Translations under genes and position numbers: made by a program | Source of the DNA: Rhizaria sp. SCN 62-66 | Lineage: Eukaryota; Rhizaria, unplaced | Length of the DNA: 64,000 bases | Reading direction: 5' to 3' | NCBI GenBank assembly: GCA_001724265.1 | Contig: MEDY01000115.1 | Span: forward strand, 1 to 64,000 | Notes under the pieces: generated by a model | Seen by the model: only the letters and a program-made list of their open reading frames with translations | The model's database searches: none | What the model was told of the DNA's origin: nothing | Shown here: one piece after another, positions 22,201 to 34,032 of the stretch | Layout: every line of letters starts with the position of its first letter | How positions within the stretch are numbered: the stretch's first letter is position 1

Positions 22201-22774
22201 CCAAGTTCGAGGCTGCCTTCGGCGCTCCTTTGGCCCAGCTTGACCGCCTGATCGAGACCAAGACTGTGACTGTGTCGCGCCTGCTTGAGATTTCGCCCGT
22301 TGGCACTGCGGACCCCACGCCGTTCCTCTACGACAATCTCCTTGTCACCATGGCGTCCCTCCAGGTACGTTTGACAAAACCAATCGCATTTATACCTCAA
22401 AAGCGCGGATATGTACCCAGACAAGACTCAATTTGGTTGATAGTATACCATTGCGTGGATTATGTTTGGTCTCCTGCTTTGTATAAATTACAGCGTCATA
22501 TATTTTCATTTTGGTGGTATGTCTTGTATTTTATGAACTGAATCTAACTTTACTCGTTTTGCGTTATGTTTATTCGTTTGTGTAATTTTAGGTGCTTGCT
22601 TTCGCGGCCTCTCTCGCGATCCGCAAGGTTGACCCCAAGCACTACGAGGCCGCTATCGCCGCTGCCAAGGCCGCCGCTGCCAAGGCGCTGCCTGCTTCTG
22701 CCGGCGCGGCCGCTGCTGCTGCTGGACTGACAGTTGATGTCAAGGGCGAGGTCAAGGGCGAGGAGAAGAAGTAA
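19255..22774 (+). CDS. OFA-family (oxalate/formate antiporter-like) MFS transporter
   Basis: Six exons (19255-20391, 20676-21189, 21435-21523, 21678-21952, 22169-22364, 22592-22774), 797 residues, stop TAA. The donors are GTACGT except exon 3 (GTCTGT). After ~145 N-terminal residues come the first six helices, including ALATHISLGSIFAWSLFNQPL, the LG.VMPVFSTTMACFG helix and the MFS/OFA loop WFPDRKGVASAMAVMGFGGGG. A long loop and an Ala/Pro-rich linker lead to the second half (AQFWLVWSGMALNSAGAYAI, FNLGGRLGWGVIADSI, TFMWMWGLGIP, a helix with STFGGSAAVSPAYMADLFG). Family members exchange small carboxylates. The N-terminus is rich in Arg, Ser and Ala without acids for ~50 residues and resembles a mitochondrial presequence, which is unusual for this family. 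The substrate cannot be assigned from sequence. Confidence 0.88.
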
Positions 22775-23815
22775 AGTGTATGCCTACTTAGATCATCTAA
22801 TGTAAGTACCTACTGGATAGGAATAACGATCTGTACGTAATTATTTGTGCTGTATTGTTTTGTTTTGTGGTAGATATGGAGTCTTTCGTTCGGCTTAAAG
22901 CGAGTGCATTTGTAACGAGTGCATTTGTAATGCAAAACGTGCAACGAACGAGGCGGTATCACCGACCACCACGATTGGGAAGAGTTTGATTCTGACGTTT
23001 TAGTTAATAATAATTATAAGTTTATTTGAAGCACTGTGGGTGGTGGGGTGCTGTGAACGCACGGTGCAAACATGTTTTGATAAGCGATGCTTTTGTTTGT
23101 CGAGATACGCTGGAGAGCGATCTCAGACCGAATACAACACGTGGCTACATGTGACGAAAGATATCGCAGCAATTCAAATCCGAACTCAGCGTCCCAAAGC
23201 GGAGAATCTGATAAATGTTGTCACTGTGTGATGGCGCTATCCGGGTTCGCTGTGTGCGACAGTCGTGACGTGTTGCGAAGTGACCACATCGTGACCAATC
23301 AATCGATCACCGACAGGTATCTTCGGGGTGACGAAGGAGGCCTCCTTCGACAGCGAAAAAGCATAGATATCAAGTCGCCAGAGATCGTTAATCGCGCATT
23401 TAGCCGCCATTCGGAATTTCCGTCTAGCTATTCTATGTAATATTTTATATTGTAGTTTACCTCGTGTAATATACTGAGCCTGGTGACAGCCCTGAGTCAG
23501 CCTGCTTGATAGAGCTCATTGCCCTTCCGCATCACGGCTCTCAGTCGGCCAGAACTCCGTTCAACCAACGTCGAATGACACAACGCAACTGTAGATATAC
23601 TTACACAGCACGCTTCTTTTATTTCATTGCTGATATCTTTTCAGAGGTTACTTTCTCCGCTCGAAATTTCTCCTCCGCAGACGACGAAGCCTCAGGAGCC
23701 CACATATTAAACCCTGCTCAGTAAACAGCGCTGCGACAGTGGCCCCTATCTCCGCTTACCCGACTCTTCCACACCAACCACTGCCGCAGGTCTGCGCGCG
23801 TTTTGCTCCGCTACT
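22775..23815. other. Intergenic, no supported gene
   Basis: About 1 kb with short chance frames only. A GTACGT at about 22833 is the only donor-like site upstream of the acceptor-like GCCGCAG (AG at 23788-23789) that precedes the next start codon. Confidence 0.45.
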
Positions 23816-26800
23816 ATGGCGTCACTCCGCATCGGTTTGACGTCGTTCTACGTCGGCAGCGACATCGATGCTCAGGACTCGTTTAACAAGTGGAATCTTG
23901 CCTCGATCGTTGCACTCACACAAACACACGTCACAGTCCACTTCAAAGGTACGAACACAACGTAAAACACGTGTAATTTGATCTCATGCTGATCACCCTG
24001 CTTGTTAACGCCGTGGTATTTCTCGACTGATCTTTGCACGTCTTCACATCTCACCCATATAAACCTCTGCTGCCTTGTTCTTGCGTTGCTTTGCTTTTCT
24101 TTGTTGCTCTGCCCAGGTTGGTCGTCTACCTTTGACGAGGACATCAGCCGACAGACCGGTCTCCACCGCCTTGCGCCCCCTGGCCGGTGGAGCGGTGGCT
24201 ATCCCGCCTTCTCCACCGAACCCGGCTCACTGCTGATCATCAAATCAGCGCCGCAGGTTCTCCTCTCCGCTCTGCCCGCAGTTGACCCGTCGTCTCTGCC
24301 GCCCACTGCGACCCCCGCCGCTGCAGTCGCCGCAGCCGACGCGGCACGCCTGCTCACGGTCTCTGCCAAGCTCGGCCACTCGTACGCGCGCTCGTGGGTC
24401 TGGACGCCAGAATCACAGTCAAACTCACAGTCCAAATTTGCTGCTGCTGCGGATGACGGGGTCGACTGTGCGCTCGCCGTCGCGGCCGAAACCGACGGCC
24501 AGCAAGTGCGCGTGCTTTTCCAAGCCCCGCACGCCCGTCCCGCTCCCGCGCTAGAGCTCGCAAACGCGCTGCGCTCGATAGACACCGCTCGCGCGGCCGT
24601 TTCCCTCGCCCCGCCACAGTCAACCGCCGCGCGCGCCGCCGCCACCGCGCTCGCTAACGCAGAGGCGACTGTCGCCGCGCTGCTGCAGTCCGCGGCGCGC
24701 GCAGGCCGGCCGTGGCGCTGGCTGTGGACGCTTGCGCACGACAGCGTTGCACGCTGTGCGACGCAGACCGACTGGGACAGGGCCGAAAAAATCGAGGCTG
24801 TGGCGGCGAAGAATGCCGAGCGTGCGGCAGCGGCGGCGGCGGTGCTGCGCGCGCGTGCTGAGGAGGAGGCAGCTAAACTCCGTGAGGAGGAGGCTTTACT
24901 TAAAGTCGATAAGGACCGTGCGGCCGCGAGTGTTGATATGCTGAGTGCAGTCGGCACATCTCTTCTCGCAATGCTCAACAACAACGCGAACAATGGTGCT
25001 GCCGCAAGCGCGGCGGCCGCGAAAGGTGGACGTGCGAGTCATAGTCAAAGCGACTCTGCTGGTAGCGACTCTGCGGCGGTGAACGAGGAGACAAAGGCAC
25101 GGGTTGCGGCCGTTGTCGCCGCCGCTGCCGCCGCTGGTGGGTTCGATACGGATCGAGTTGAGGCCGCCGCCAAGGCTGCCTTATTGCGCAGTCAACAAGT
25201 CGACGCTGAGATTTCACTCGCGAACAAGCATAATTCGAACGCGACCACAAACAATAATGGTGACGGGGCTTCTGAGTCGGAACCCGAGTCAGATGAGGAC
25301 GATTACGACGACGACGATGCTGACGATGGCGATGGACAAGAGCCAGAGCAACAGAATACTGCGACTGCTGCTCTCCGCCGTGGCGTGCCAGCCTGGGCCG
25401 CGGGACTTGCGGTTCCAAAAAAATCATCTGCTGCGAAACGCGATTCCTCGAAGAAGAAGAGCGCCACCGCGTCTGCCGCTACTGCGTCGACAGAGACTGC
25501 GAGCAGTAACGGCCGTCGCCGGAAGCAAGCGCCACGCAGCAAGAGCAAGGGAGCGGCTGCTGCGCTCTTAGGCGGCGCCAGCGACAATGACAGTGAGAGC
25601 GAGGCTGAGGCCGCGGCTGAGCTTGAGAAGTTACGGTTAGACGCGGAAGCTGAGCGTGAGCGTGAGCGGTCGCGTATTTTGAGCAAACTCGTCTCGACTA
25701 ATGATGGGGGCTTAGAGCAAATTACCCTCCCGACTACAAACAATTCCAATAATAAGAACAATAGCAATAATGCCGAGGATAAAAGCGATGATGCGACTGC
25801 GACTGAAAACGTGAACGCCGACGCCAACTCAGACAACGAGAGTGACGAAGACGGCGGTGTTACGCTCAACGGCGGCCCAACTTTGATCCGCGGCTTAACT
25901 AACACTACAGCAACTACAGCGCATGGACCGCCAGTGCCTGTTCCTGACTCATTTGCGGCCGCCGAAGCCCTCTGGACTGCAACCACGACAGACAGCAGCA
26001 AAGCCGACACCGACAATACCGCAAACGGCAAGGCGAACGGTGTGAACACGACCGGCAAGTCAAAGAAGGCCAAGAAGAAGGAAGCTGAAGCTGCTGCAGC
26101 TGCGGCGGCCGAAGCGAAAGCGCAGCAACGTGCGCGCGCGCGCGCCGCTGCTGCTGCAACAGTCGCCGCGGAGGCTGAGGCTGCGGCCGCGGCCGCTGCG
26201 GCTGCTGCTGCGGCTGCCAAGCCCGCGGTGACACTCGGTCAGCTGGCCACCTTCGGTAGTCGTTTACCTGGTATGAGAGGCAACGGCGGCGAGTTTGTGG
26301 CTGGCGCTGGCGCTGGTGATGAGGATGACGATGACTTTGGTAACTACGATGAGTTCGATAAGCAAAACGACGTCTACCTTGGTCTCGCACTTACTAGTAC
26401 CAACAATAACGCTAACATTGACGCTGATGCGACCAGTAAGCCCGCTGATGCTACTGTTGATGCTGAACCCGAACCCGAGTCTCAATCCGAGTCTGAGGCT
26501 GAAGCTGAAGCTGATATGGAAACGAAGAACAAGGTCAAGGACGCGACTGCCCGCGTCAGTGCAGCTGCAGCTCAGGCTGGCAGCAAAGCGAAGACCAAGA
26601 AGAAGGATGACGCTTCTAAGAGTATGTCTAATGCGAGTCCAAACAAGGCGAAGGCTGCCGCTACTGCTGCTGCTGCTGCTGCTGTTGCTGCCGCTGCTGC
26701 CGCCGCCGCTGCCGCCGCTGCTGCTGCTGCTGTTTCTGCTCGTGGCAAGGACAAGGTGAATGATAAGACGAAGGTTAAGCCTGTGGCTAAGGGCCAGGGT

Positions 26801-27911
26801 AAGGGCAAGATGGTGTTGAAGCCTAAGGCGAAGGGCAAGGACGGTTCTGACGCTATCGGTGCGACCCCTGCTGCTGCTGTTGCCTCCGCCTCCGCCTCCG
26901 CCTCCGCCTCCGCCTCCGCCTCCGCCTCCGCCTCCGCCTCCGCCTCCGCCTCCGCCTCCGCCTCCGCCACCACAGTCGCAGCGCCCGCGCCTGTCTCCGA
27001 GCTGGAGACCGCGGTTGTGGGGACAGCTGTTTCGAGCACTGGTACAGACGCGGTCGCTGCTGTCCCGGCTGCTGAGACAAACGCCGCCGCTGCCGCTGTC
27101 GATGTTATGGAGCCTGCGGCTGTCGCTGAGGGAGCATCTGACTTCGTCGCGACCTCCGTCGCCGTCGCCTTTGCTGCGCCCGTCGCCTCTGTCGAGGTTG
27201 AGTCAACTCCGGTCAGTGGTGATACTGCAACGCTTGAAGCTGTGCCTGTTGTGTCTGCTACTCCTGTTGTTGTTGAACCTGCTCCCATTGCGGCCGCTGC
27301 TGCCGCACCTGTTGCAGAGTCTGTACCTGTTGATGTTCCCTTACCTGGCGCTGTTTCCGCAGCCGATGCGACTGCAACTGAGACTGTGGCTAAGACTGCT
27401 GTCGCAAAGCCTGATGATGCTGCTGCTGCAACTGCCGATGCGACGGCTGATACTGAGAACAACAAAGCGAAGGCCAAGCCTAAGGGCAAGCTTGTACTGG
27501 TCAAAAAGCGCAAGTCTCTTGCCCCTCCCTCTTCTAACCTCACCGCGATCGCAAACAATGGCGATCCCGTGACGAGCGCCAGTGAGAAAATCACAACCGC
27601 GACTGCTGCTGGTGCAGCGGTTACTGGGCTTGAGGTCGAGACTACCGTGGCAGCAAACGCCGGGGATAGTGCGGCGTCGAAACCGCCGGTGGCGCTCCCA
27701 GGGACTGAGTCAGCGCATGTGTCTGCGACTGCACTCGCGGCCGAGACTGGGGTCGAGGCGGATGCGGCGACTGATGCCGTTGCAGCCGGTAGCAACCTCA
27801 AGAGTCTCACCGTCACGGTCAACGCTGACGCGGACGCTGAGATGGGCACTGCGGAGACAGCTGATGCAGCCGGCGGCATCGCCACCGCCACCGCCACCGC
27901 CAGTGCGAGTG

Positions 27912-27943
<32 letters not shown>

Positions 27944-30900
27944 TCTGCTGACAGTGTCAAGAAGGCTGCCGTGAAGAAGGTCGGTGTGCGCAAAGTTGTC
28001 GCAAAGCGGCGCTCCGCGCCCCCCACAAGCACGAACGCCCTTGCAGTAAGCAGCGGCAACACGGAGGCGCAGACTGAGAGTGAAGCTAGCTCTGAGAAGA
28101 CTGAGATCGATCACAGCATTCGCACTGATTCGGTCGCTGCGGCGACTGAAGCAAACGGCGAGACAGGCGCAAACAACGCCAAGTCGAACGCTGACGCTCT
28201 CACAGCCACTGCTGACACTGACGCTGATGAGATCATCACAGCTGAGCTGATGTCTCTCGCTGACGTCACCGCTGACACTGTAAGCGTCCCGAGTGACAGT
28301 GCGAAGACGAACGAAGGCTCCAGCGTCACTGCTATTGCAGCGACAACGGCCAACCCACCTTCTTCTGAGTCAATCTTACCCGATACAAGTGTAAGTACCT
28401 CCAGCGCCAATCTAAGTACCTCTGGAGCTCATGTAAGTGCCGATGTCGTTGCGAATGTAAGTACTTCTGTCCCTGCTCTAAGTACCGCCGTGCGCCGCCG
28501 ACCGCCTGCGCTGCACTTGTCGCCGCATACGAAGCCGCGCTCGCAGCCGCAGTCTCAGATCACCAGTGGCAGTCCCTATAGCACTGGCAGCAACGGCGGT
28601 GGCGGCGTCACGTTCGAGTCATATACGCCTCCGCCGATCGAAGTTGTGGGCCAAAACATCGCTGTGAGCACTGCTATCGAGGCAGCCACGAACATCAACA
28701 CTGCGAGCGGCGCTAGCGCGGAGGCTAAGCTTAAGGCTGAGTCTAACACGAAGGCGAAGGCAAAGGCAAAGGCAAAGGCAAAGCCTAAGATGTCTATTGC
28801 GAACGCCAGCTCTGCCAGCTCGAAGTCTACTGTGAACAAAAACGCCCCCGCAGCGACCGCTAGCGCCAACGCGAAGTCACACACTCAAAGCCTTCTCATC
28901 AACAACAAGAGGGACGATATGTATGAGGTCGACGACTATGAGGACGAGTTTATCGACTACAATAGTACCGACTACACTGGCAACGGCGACGGCGGCGGCG
29001 GCGGCGCCGGCGGTGACAGTGTGAGTGGCTTTGCGCGCCCATCGTGGTGGGGCGCGGACGACGACGGACTCGTGCCAGCGCCTGTGTATCGCACTCCGAC
29101 TGTTGCCGAGACTAAAAAAAGCAAGAACGGCAAGAATGGCAGCAAGAAGGACACTGCTGAGGCGGCTCCCGGCGCTGCACATGTGACTGCTAGTGAGAGC
29201 TTCGGCAGCGCTGCAACTGCGGCCAAGAGCGACGCGAAAACTGCTGGGAATAACAAGCAGAGCAAGGCGGGATCCTCGACTCCCAAGAGCAGCTCTGCCA
29301 CTGCTGCGTCCCCGCTTGTCACTGATGCGGTTGCAGCGATGGACGCCGGCCTCTCCGAAAGCATGAAACTCAAGGTATCCACACTAATGCAACGTGTATT
29401 AACGCGATTATTCTTAATTTAAACAATTGGACCATTTTCCTCTTTCAAAACGACTATTTCCACCTTTTTGCAAGTTTCGCCGCGCTCACCTATTATTTTT
29501 CGCTTTATATCTCTCGCTTTTTGTGATTTTTGTCTTTTCAGGAACAAGGCCTGGCGTCGCCCCAACGGCCCCAGGGTAGATCGCTGAACCTCTCTCTCGC
29601 CGTCGCCCAACAGCAGCTCCACAACAGCCCCAAGTTGCAGCCACCGCCCCGCCAAGTCGCCGGCAGTACTGGCGTCGGCGGCTCTATCCCGAGTCCCAGT
29701 ACTGCCTCCGCGCCAAGCACGAGCGTCATTGGTCCGCTGTTACAGAATCTGCAGCAGCAGCAACAGCAGCAGCTCCAGCAGCAGCAACAAAGCGTCGTTG
29801 CCATGGCTGCCGCCGCCGCCGCCGCCCGCTCCGCCGCGGAGCACGCGCGCGCTGCCGCTGCGCAGGCACAGGTTGCGGCAGAGGCGAAGGCACGTGCGGC
29901 GGCGGAGGCGGAGGCAGAGAGGGAGTGGCAGGTGGAGAGGACGCTGAAACAGGAGAAGGAGCTGGCGCAGGAGCTGGAGATGCTCGCGGAGGCGCGGGAA
30001 GCGACCAAGGCAAAGGCTGCGGCGCGAGCGCAGGAACTGGAGAGGCTCAAAAATACAGGCACTGTATCCGCTACCACTGCGGCTGCACCGGCGGCTACTG
30101 AGACTGGTGCTGCTGCTCCTGTTGCCGCTTCCAGCGCACCTACAGTGACAGCGACTGCGAATGTAAGTGCGATGGCGAATTCTAGCGTGCTTGGCGGTGT
30201 CACAGTGGTCAACGAACCGGTCGACACTGCTGTCGTTGCTGCCGCTGACTCTACACCACAGTCGCAGGCCACCGAGACGACGAATGCCAATGATAGCGTA
30301 AAGCCTGCGCGTGCGGCCCGCAATAGTGGCACGAACTACAGTCCCAGCATCAGTGTGAGCGCTAGCGAGCCCAGCGGTCTCGACACCCCGAGGCTGTTCT
30401 CGATTACACCCACGCCGAATCTCCGCAGTCTCAACAACGTTAGCAAGACCAATCCGGCCAACAGCAAAACCACGGTGTTCCAGTTCAACACGTCGGGCAA
30501 TAACTCGAGCTCTCACTCCAGCGCCAATATGAACGAGAATGACGAGGCGCATGCTGATCTTTTCTACAACGACTCTGACTATGAAACGGACGCTCTGGGC
30601 CTGCCTGTTCCGGCAAACGCGCACATCAACGCTCCTGCAGCTCGTTCTGCGCAGAAGCTCCGTCAGCAGCAACAGCAGCAACAACAGCAGGCGCAGTCGC
30701 AGAAGCCTAAGGCATCTGATGCGCCCCTGCAGCTTAACTTCGACCCCAACAACGCCAGCAACAGCACCAGCAGCAACAAGAGTGGTCTGTTCAGCGAAGC
30801 GGAGACAAATGAGCCTTCTCCGAAGATCCCCGAGCAGTTTTACACTCAGCCGCCGCTTGGCGCGCACCCGTTGACCGGCACGGCCGCCAACGCGGGCACC

Positions 30901-33303
30901 GGCCTCAGCACGCGCAGCAGCACCAGCGGTGTTAGCATCTCGAGCTCTGGCGCTGGCGCTGGCGCTGGCGCTGGCGCTGGCGTTGGTGGTAGCGCGGTGT
31001 CTGTGAGCTCAGTCGGCGGTCAAACAAGCACCGCAGTCGCCGTGAGCAACCAAGTTTTCGGCGGCAGCGGCAGCCGGAACAGCGGTGGCGTTGTTTTCAT
31101 CGATGCGGACGGCGAAGAAAAAGTTGTTGCATCTGGCCGTGGCGCTGTGATCATCCCGTCAACGCACGCGAGCCGCACCGCTGGCATTGTCACCACGAGC
31201 ACCGCCCCAACTGCCTCCGCCACCACCGCCGCCGCCGCCGCCGCTGCTGGTACAGCTAGTACTGCGCAGTCGCAGTCTAAGTCTGCGCTCGCGTTGAGTG
31301 ACAAAGAACGCAAGGCGCAGGAGAAGCAGCGTGAGAAGGAAGCTGCGGCCGCGGCTAAAGAGCAGGAGAAGCGGGAGAAAGAGCTGCTGAAGGAGCAAAA
31401 GGAGCGTGAGAGGCAGGCCGCCGCTGCGAACAAGAAGCCCGGCTTCTTTTCGCGTCTCTTCGGCGGTGGCGGCAGTAGCGGCGCCGCTGGCAACGCTCCG
31501 GCAGCCAAGGGCATCGTTGTGTCGACGTACGCAAAGCCCTCTGCTGCGAAACCGAACGTCTCCAACGCTAATGCCTCCGCAAACGCGAACGCTGACTCTG
31601 CCAAGAGCACCACTGCCGGTACCGGTGCGAGTGCGGGTGCGGGTGCCGGTATGGGTGTCGCCGCCAGTCCGACGCCGCCGCCGCTGAAGTCGATCCTGCG
31701 TACCTCCTCCTTGAACAACAACAACAGCAATGAAGTTCCCAACTCCTCTCCCGACGCTTCGCCCACTCTCAGCGCAAAGACGGTGGCTGTTGCGACTGCA
31801 GCTCCCGAGAAGAGCTTTAGCGGTGCCAGTTCTGCCGCCCCCAGTAGTGTTAACGGAAGCCCGCGTGTTACGTTCAACCGGGATCCGCAGTTCCATGTGT
31901 TCTCCAAGTACGAACCACCGTCTCCGCTGCTGAGTGCCGCGCCCGACGTAGCCGCTGCCGCTGCCGCCGCCACTACGGTGACGCCGGCGTCAGGGCGCAA
32001 CGTGAAGAAGTCTGACCCTGGCGTGAGCTTCAACTTGGAGCCTGTGCCGGACACTTACACTGCGTCTAAGGGGGAAGACAAGGACGCGTTGAAGGCTGAG
32101 ATGGAACTGCTGAGGGCGCAAATGGACGCGTCAGTCGAACGCGCACGTCAACGGGCGAAGAACAACAGCAAAAACGACGACGCTGAGACAAGTTCTTTCG
32201 CTCTCGCTGTGCCTGTTGCGCCTAATATGAGCTTTAGTGCTTCGGAGTCGAGCGCGGCTAAGCCAAGCGCGGCGATGATCGCGAGCGCGAGTGCGAGCTC
32301 GAGCCCCAAGCCTGTCTTGGTGTCGAAGGCTGTGGCAGCTGGTCGCGAACAGGACGAGGCCGAGAACCAGCGTATTGCCGCTGCTCTCAAGAAGCGCGCT
32401 CTCGCCACCGGCGGCGGCGGCACTGGTAACGCTAAAGCTGGCGCGAAGGCTGGGACGAGGCGCACACCGTTTGCTGACGACGCGGAGTACGATTACGACT
32501 TCAACGGCGATGGTGACGATGTTGATGATAGCAACAAGAGCAACCACTGGACTGGCTACGAAGATGACTTCAACGATAAAAGCAACAACGTCGGCAGCGG
32601 CAACGTCACTGCGAGTGCTGCTGCTGTAAAGGCGGCGCCTCAGCGTCGCACGGCTGTTAGTAGAGGCAGCAGGAAGGCGGGCCGCCACAGCGACGCGCTT
32701 GGTGGCTCCAGTGACGACGACTACGACGACAACGACGGTTATGACGAAGGTGACTACTCCGACTCTGGCTCCGAGTACGATGGCGACCGGTCTCGCAAGC
32801 AGCAACAGCAACAACCGCCGCCGCAACAGCAGCGCAAGCCTGGCTTCAGTGCAAGTACCGCTAAACCCTCTGTAAGCTCGAGCTCCAGCTCTAACAGCAA
32901 GAACCGTGGTATCACCATCGGCACCGCTGGACAGCGCCCCGCCGCCTCCGCAACCAACAGCAGCAGCAACAGCAGCAGCCGTGGCATCAGCAGCAAGAGC
33001 AGCGCTGTGTCGCGCGCGCAAGCTATGGCCGACGCTGAGGCCGCGGCGCGGCGTCTCCAGGAGCTGGGTGAGTTTAGCGAGTCTTTCGGGACCAACGGCG
33101 TTGGTAGTATGCGCAGTCAGCAGCAGCAGCAGCAGCAGCAAAGCCGGCAGTATTCCGACGCTAAGCAAGCTGCGCTGCGAAGTGCGTTTGCCAGTGGCAG
33201 CAGTAGTGGCAGCACATACAGCGCGAAGAGCGGCAATTCGTATAAGGGGGGCAGTGATGACGCCATTAAGTCTGCTATGGCGAGGAGTGAAAGCTTCTTT
33301 TAA
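23816..33303 (+). CDS. Giant low-complexity protein with Tudor-like N-terminus and PP1-docking motifs
   Basis: Three exons (23816-23948, 24117-29374, 29542-33303), 3,050 residues, stop TAA; donors GTACGA and GTATCC. The first exon joins the second to make a small barrel: DIDAQDSFNKWNLASI, then VTVHFKGWSSTFDEDI and RLAPPGR (about residues 15-75). This is the pattern of Tudor-knot/chromo-barrel/MBT-like modules that read chromatin or methylated ligands. The rest is mostly disordered: Ala, Ser, Asn and Gln runs, Lys-rich patches, acidic Asp/Tyr patches, a 14-fold Ala-Ser hexanucleotide repeat, and Ala/Glu/Arg-rich coiled-coil stretches (near 24790-24920 and 29850-30040). Around residue 2514 there is a SILR (SILK-type) motif and at 2572 an RVTF (RVxF) motif, the paired signature of protein phosphatase 1 regulators. 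The inferred role is a chromatin-associated or scaffolding PP1 partner. No enzyme domain is visible. Confidence 0.78.
26882..26968 (+). repeat. (GCCTCC)n hexanucleotide minisatellite in coding sequence
   Basis: About 14 tandem perfect GCCTCC units encode an alternating Ala-Ser run inside exon 2 of the giant protein. The perfect nucleotide identity implies recent slippage or expansion, so the length is probably polymorphic. Confidence 0.9.
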
Positions 33304-34032
33304 GCGCAAGAATCAACGAAGCCGCGTCCGCGGCGAAATTGAATAAGCACGATTTTAAAGTTGGCAACACAGAAGAGCATGATGAGTGCGCTGCGTGTGT
33401 TTGCTTTTTAACAGAATTATGTGTGTACATGTACTCTAATTATTATTTTAAAACCACCTCATATATGAGTATGGATATGTATATATTTTCAGTGTGTAAA
33501 TCAATACAGTTTTGTATTTTTCTTTTGTGATCCATCACCTTGTCTTTCGTGTGACTGGTGATGCCTTTCTTCTCGTTGATTGATTGGAAAATGTGTGTGA
33601 AAGTGTCTTGTTTTGTCTCATGCAAGTGCTATTAATTCCCCAACATTGCATATAGCACAGTGAACGATATACCTGCATTGTTGTTATCATTGCCAATAAC
33701 AACCATAAAGCAAGCTTACAATCAAGTGTCTAAAAGTCAGTGGTTTTGCACAAGATGTTGGGAGAATGAAGCATTGTTGAATCATTCTGCAATAATCCAG
33801 AAGAACAAGCACTGTTATTGGTCCTTAAAGCGTGCGTACATATAGCGTTATCATCCGTCCTGTTATCTATATCAAAATAAACATAGTCCTCTTCGTGTCA
33901 TATCATCGTCATAATATGAGTATTATCATGCGCCCGTACGTGTGAGAGTATTATAGCCCTGCACAAGCAGCCATAACTCATTCTGGCGGATTAACTTCCC
34001 ACTAATGCGGATTTACTTCGGTAAGTAATTGT
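33304..34032. other. Convergent 3' region
   Basis: AT-rich DNA between two convergent genes, with no supported coding sequence. Confidence 0.5.

Noticed and set aside
23040-23724. Short plus-strand frames in the intergenic region before the giant gene
   Set aside because: Composition is like flanking non-coding DNA and nothing is recognisable.
26882-26968. CRISPR-like or satellite array
   Set aside because: It is a pure hexamer without spacers inside an open reading frame.
26572-28062. Long antisense open frames opposite the giant gene (e.g. 496 codons) and opposite other GC-rich exons
   Set aside because: They mirror Ala/Ser codon runs of the real gene (GCN read backwards as Ser/Ala/Cys/Arg), lack domains, and conflict with a spliced, longer sense frame.
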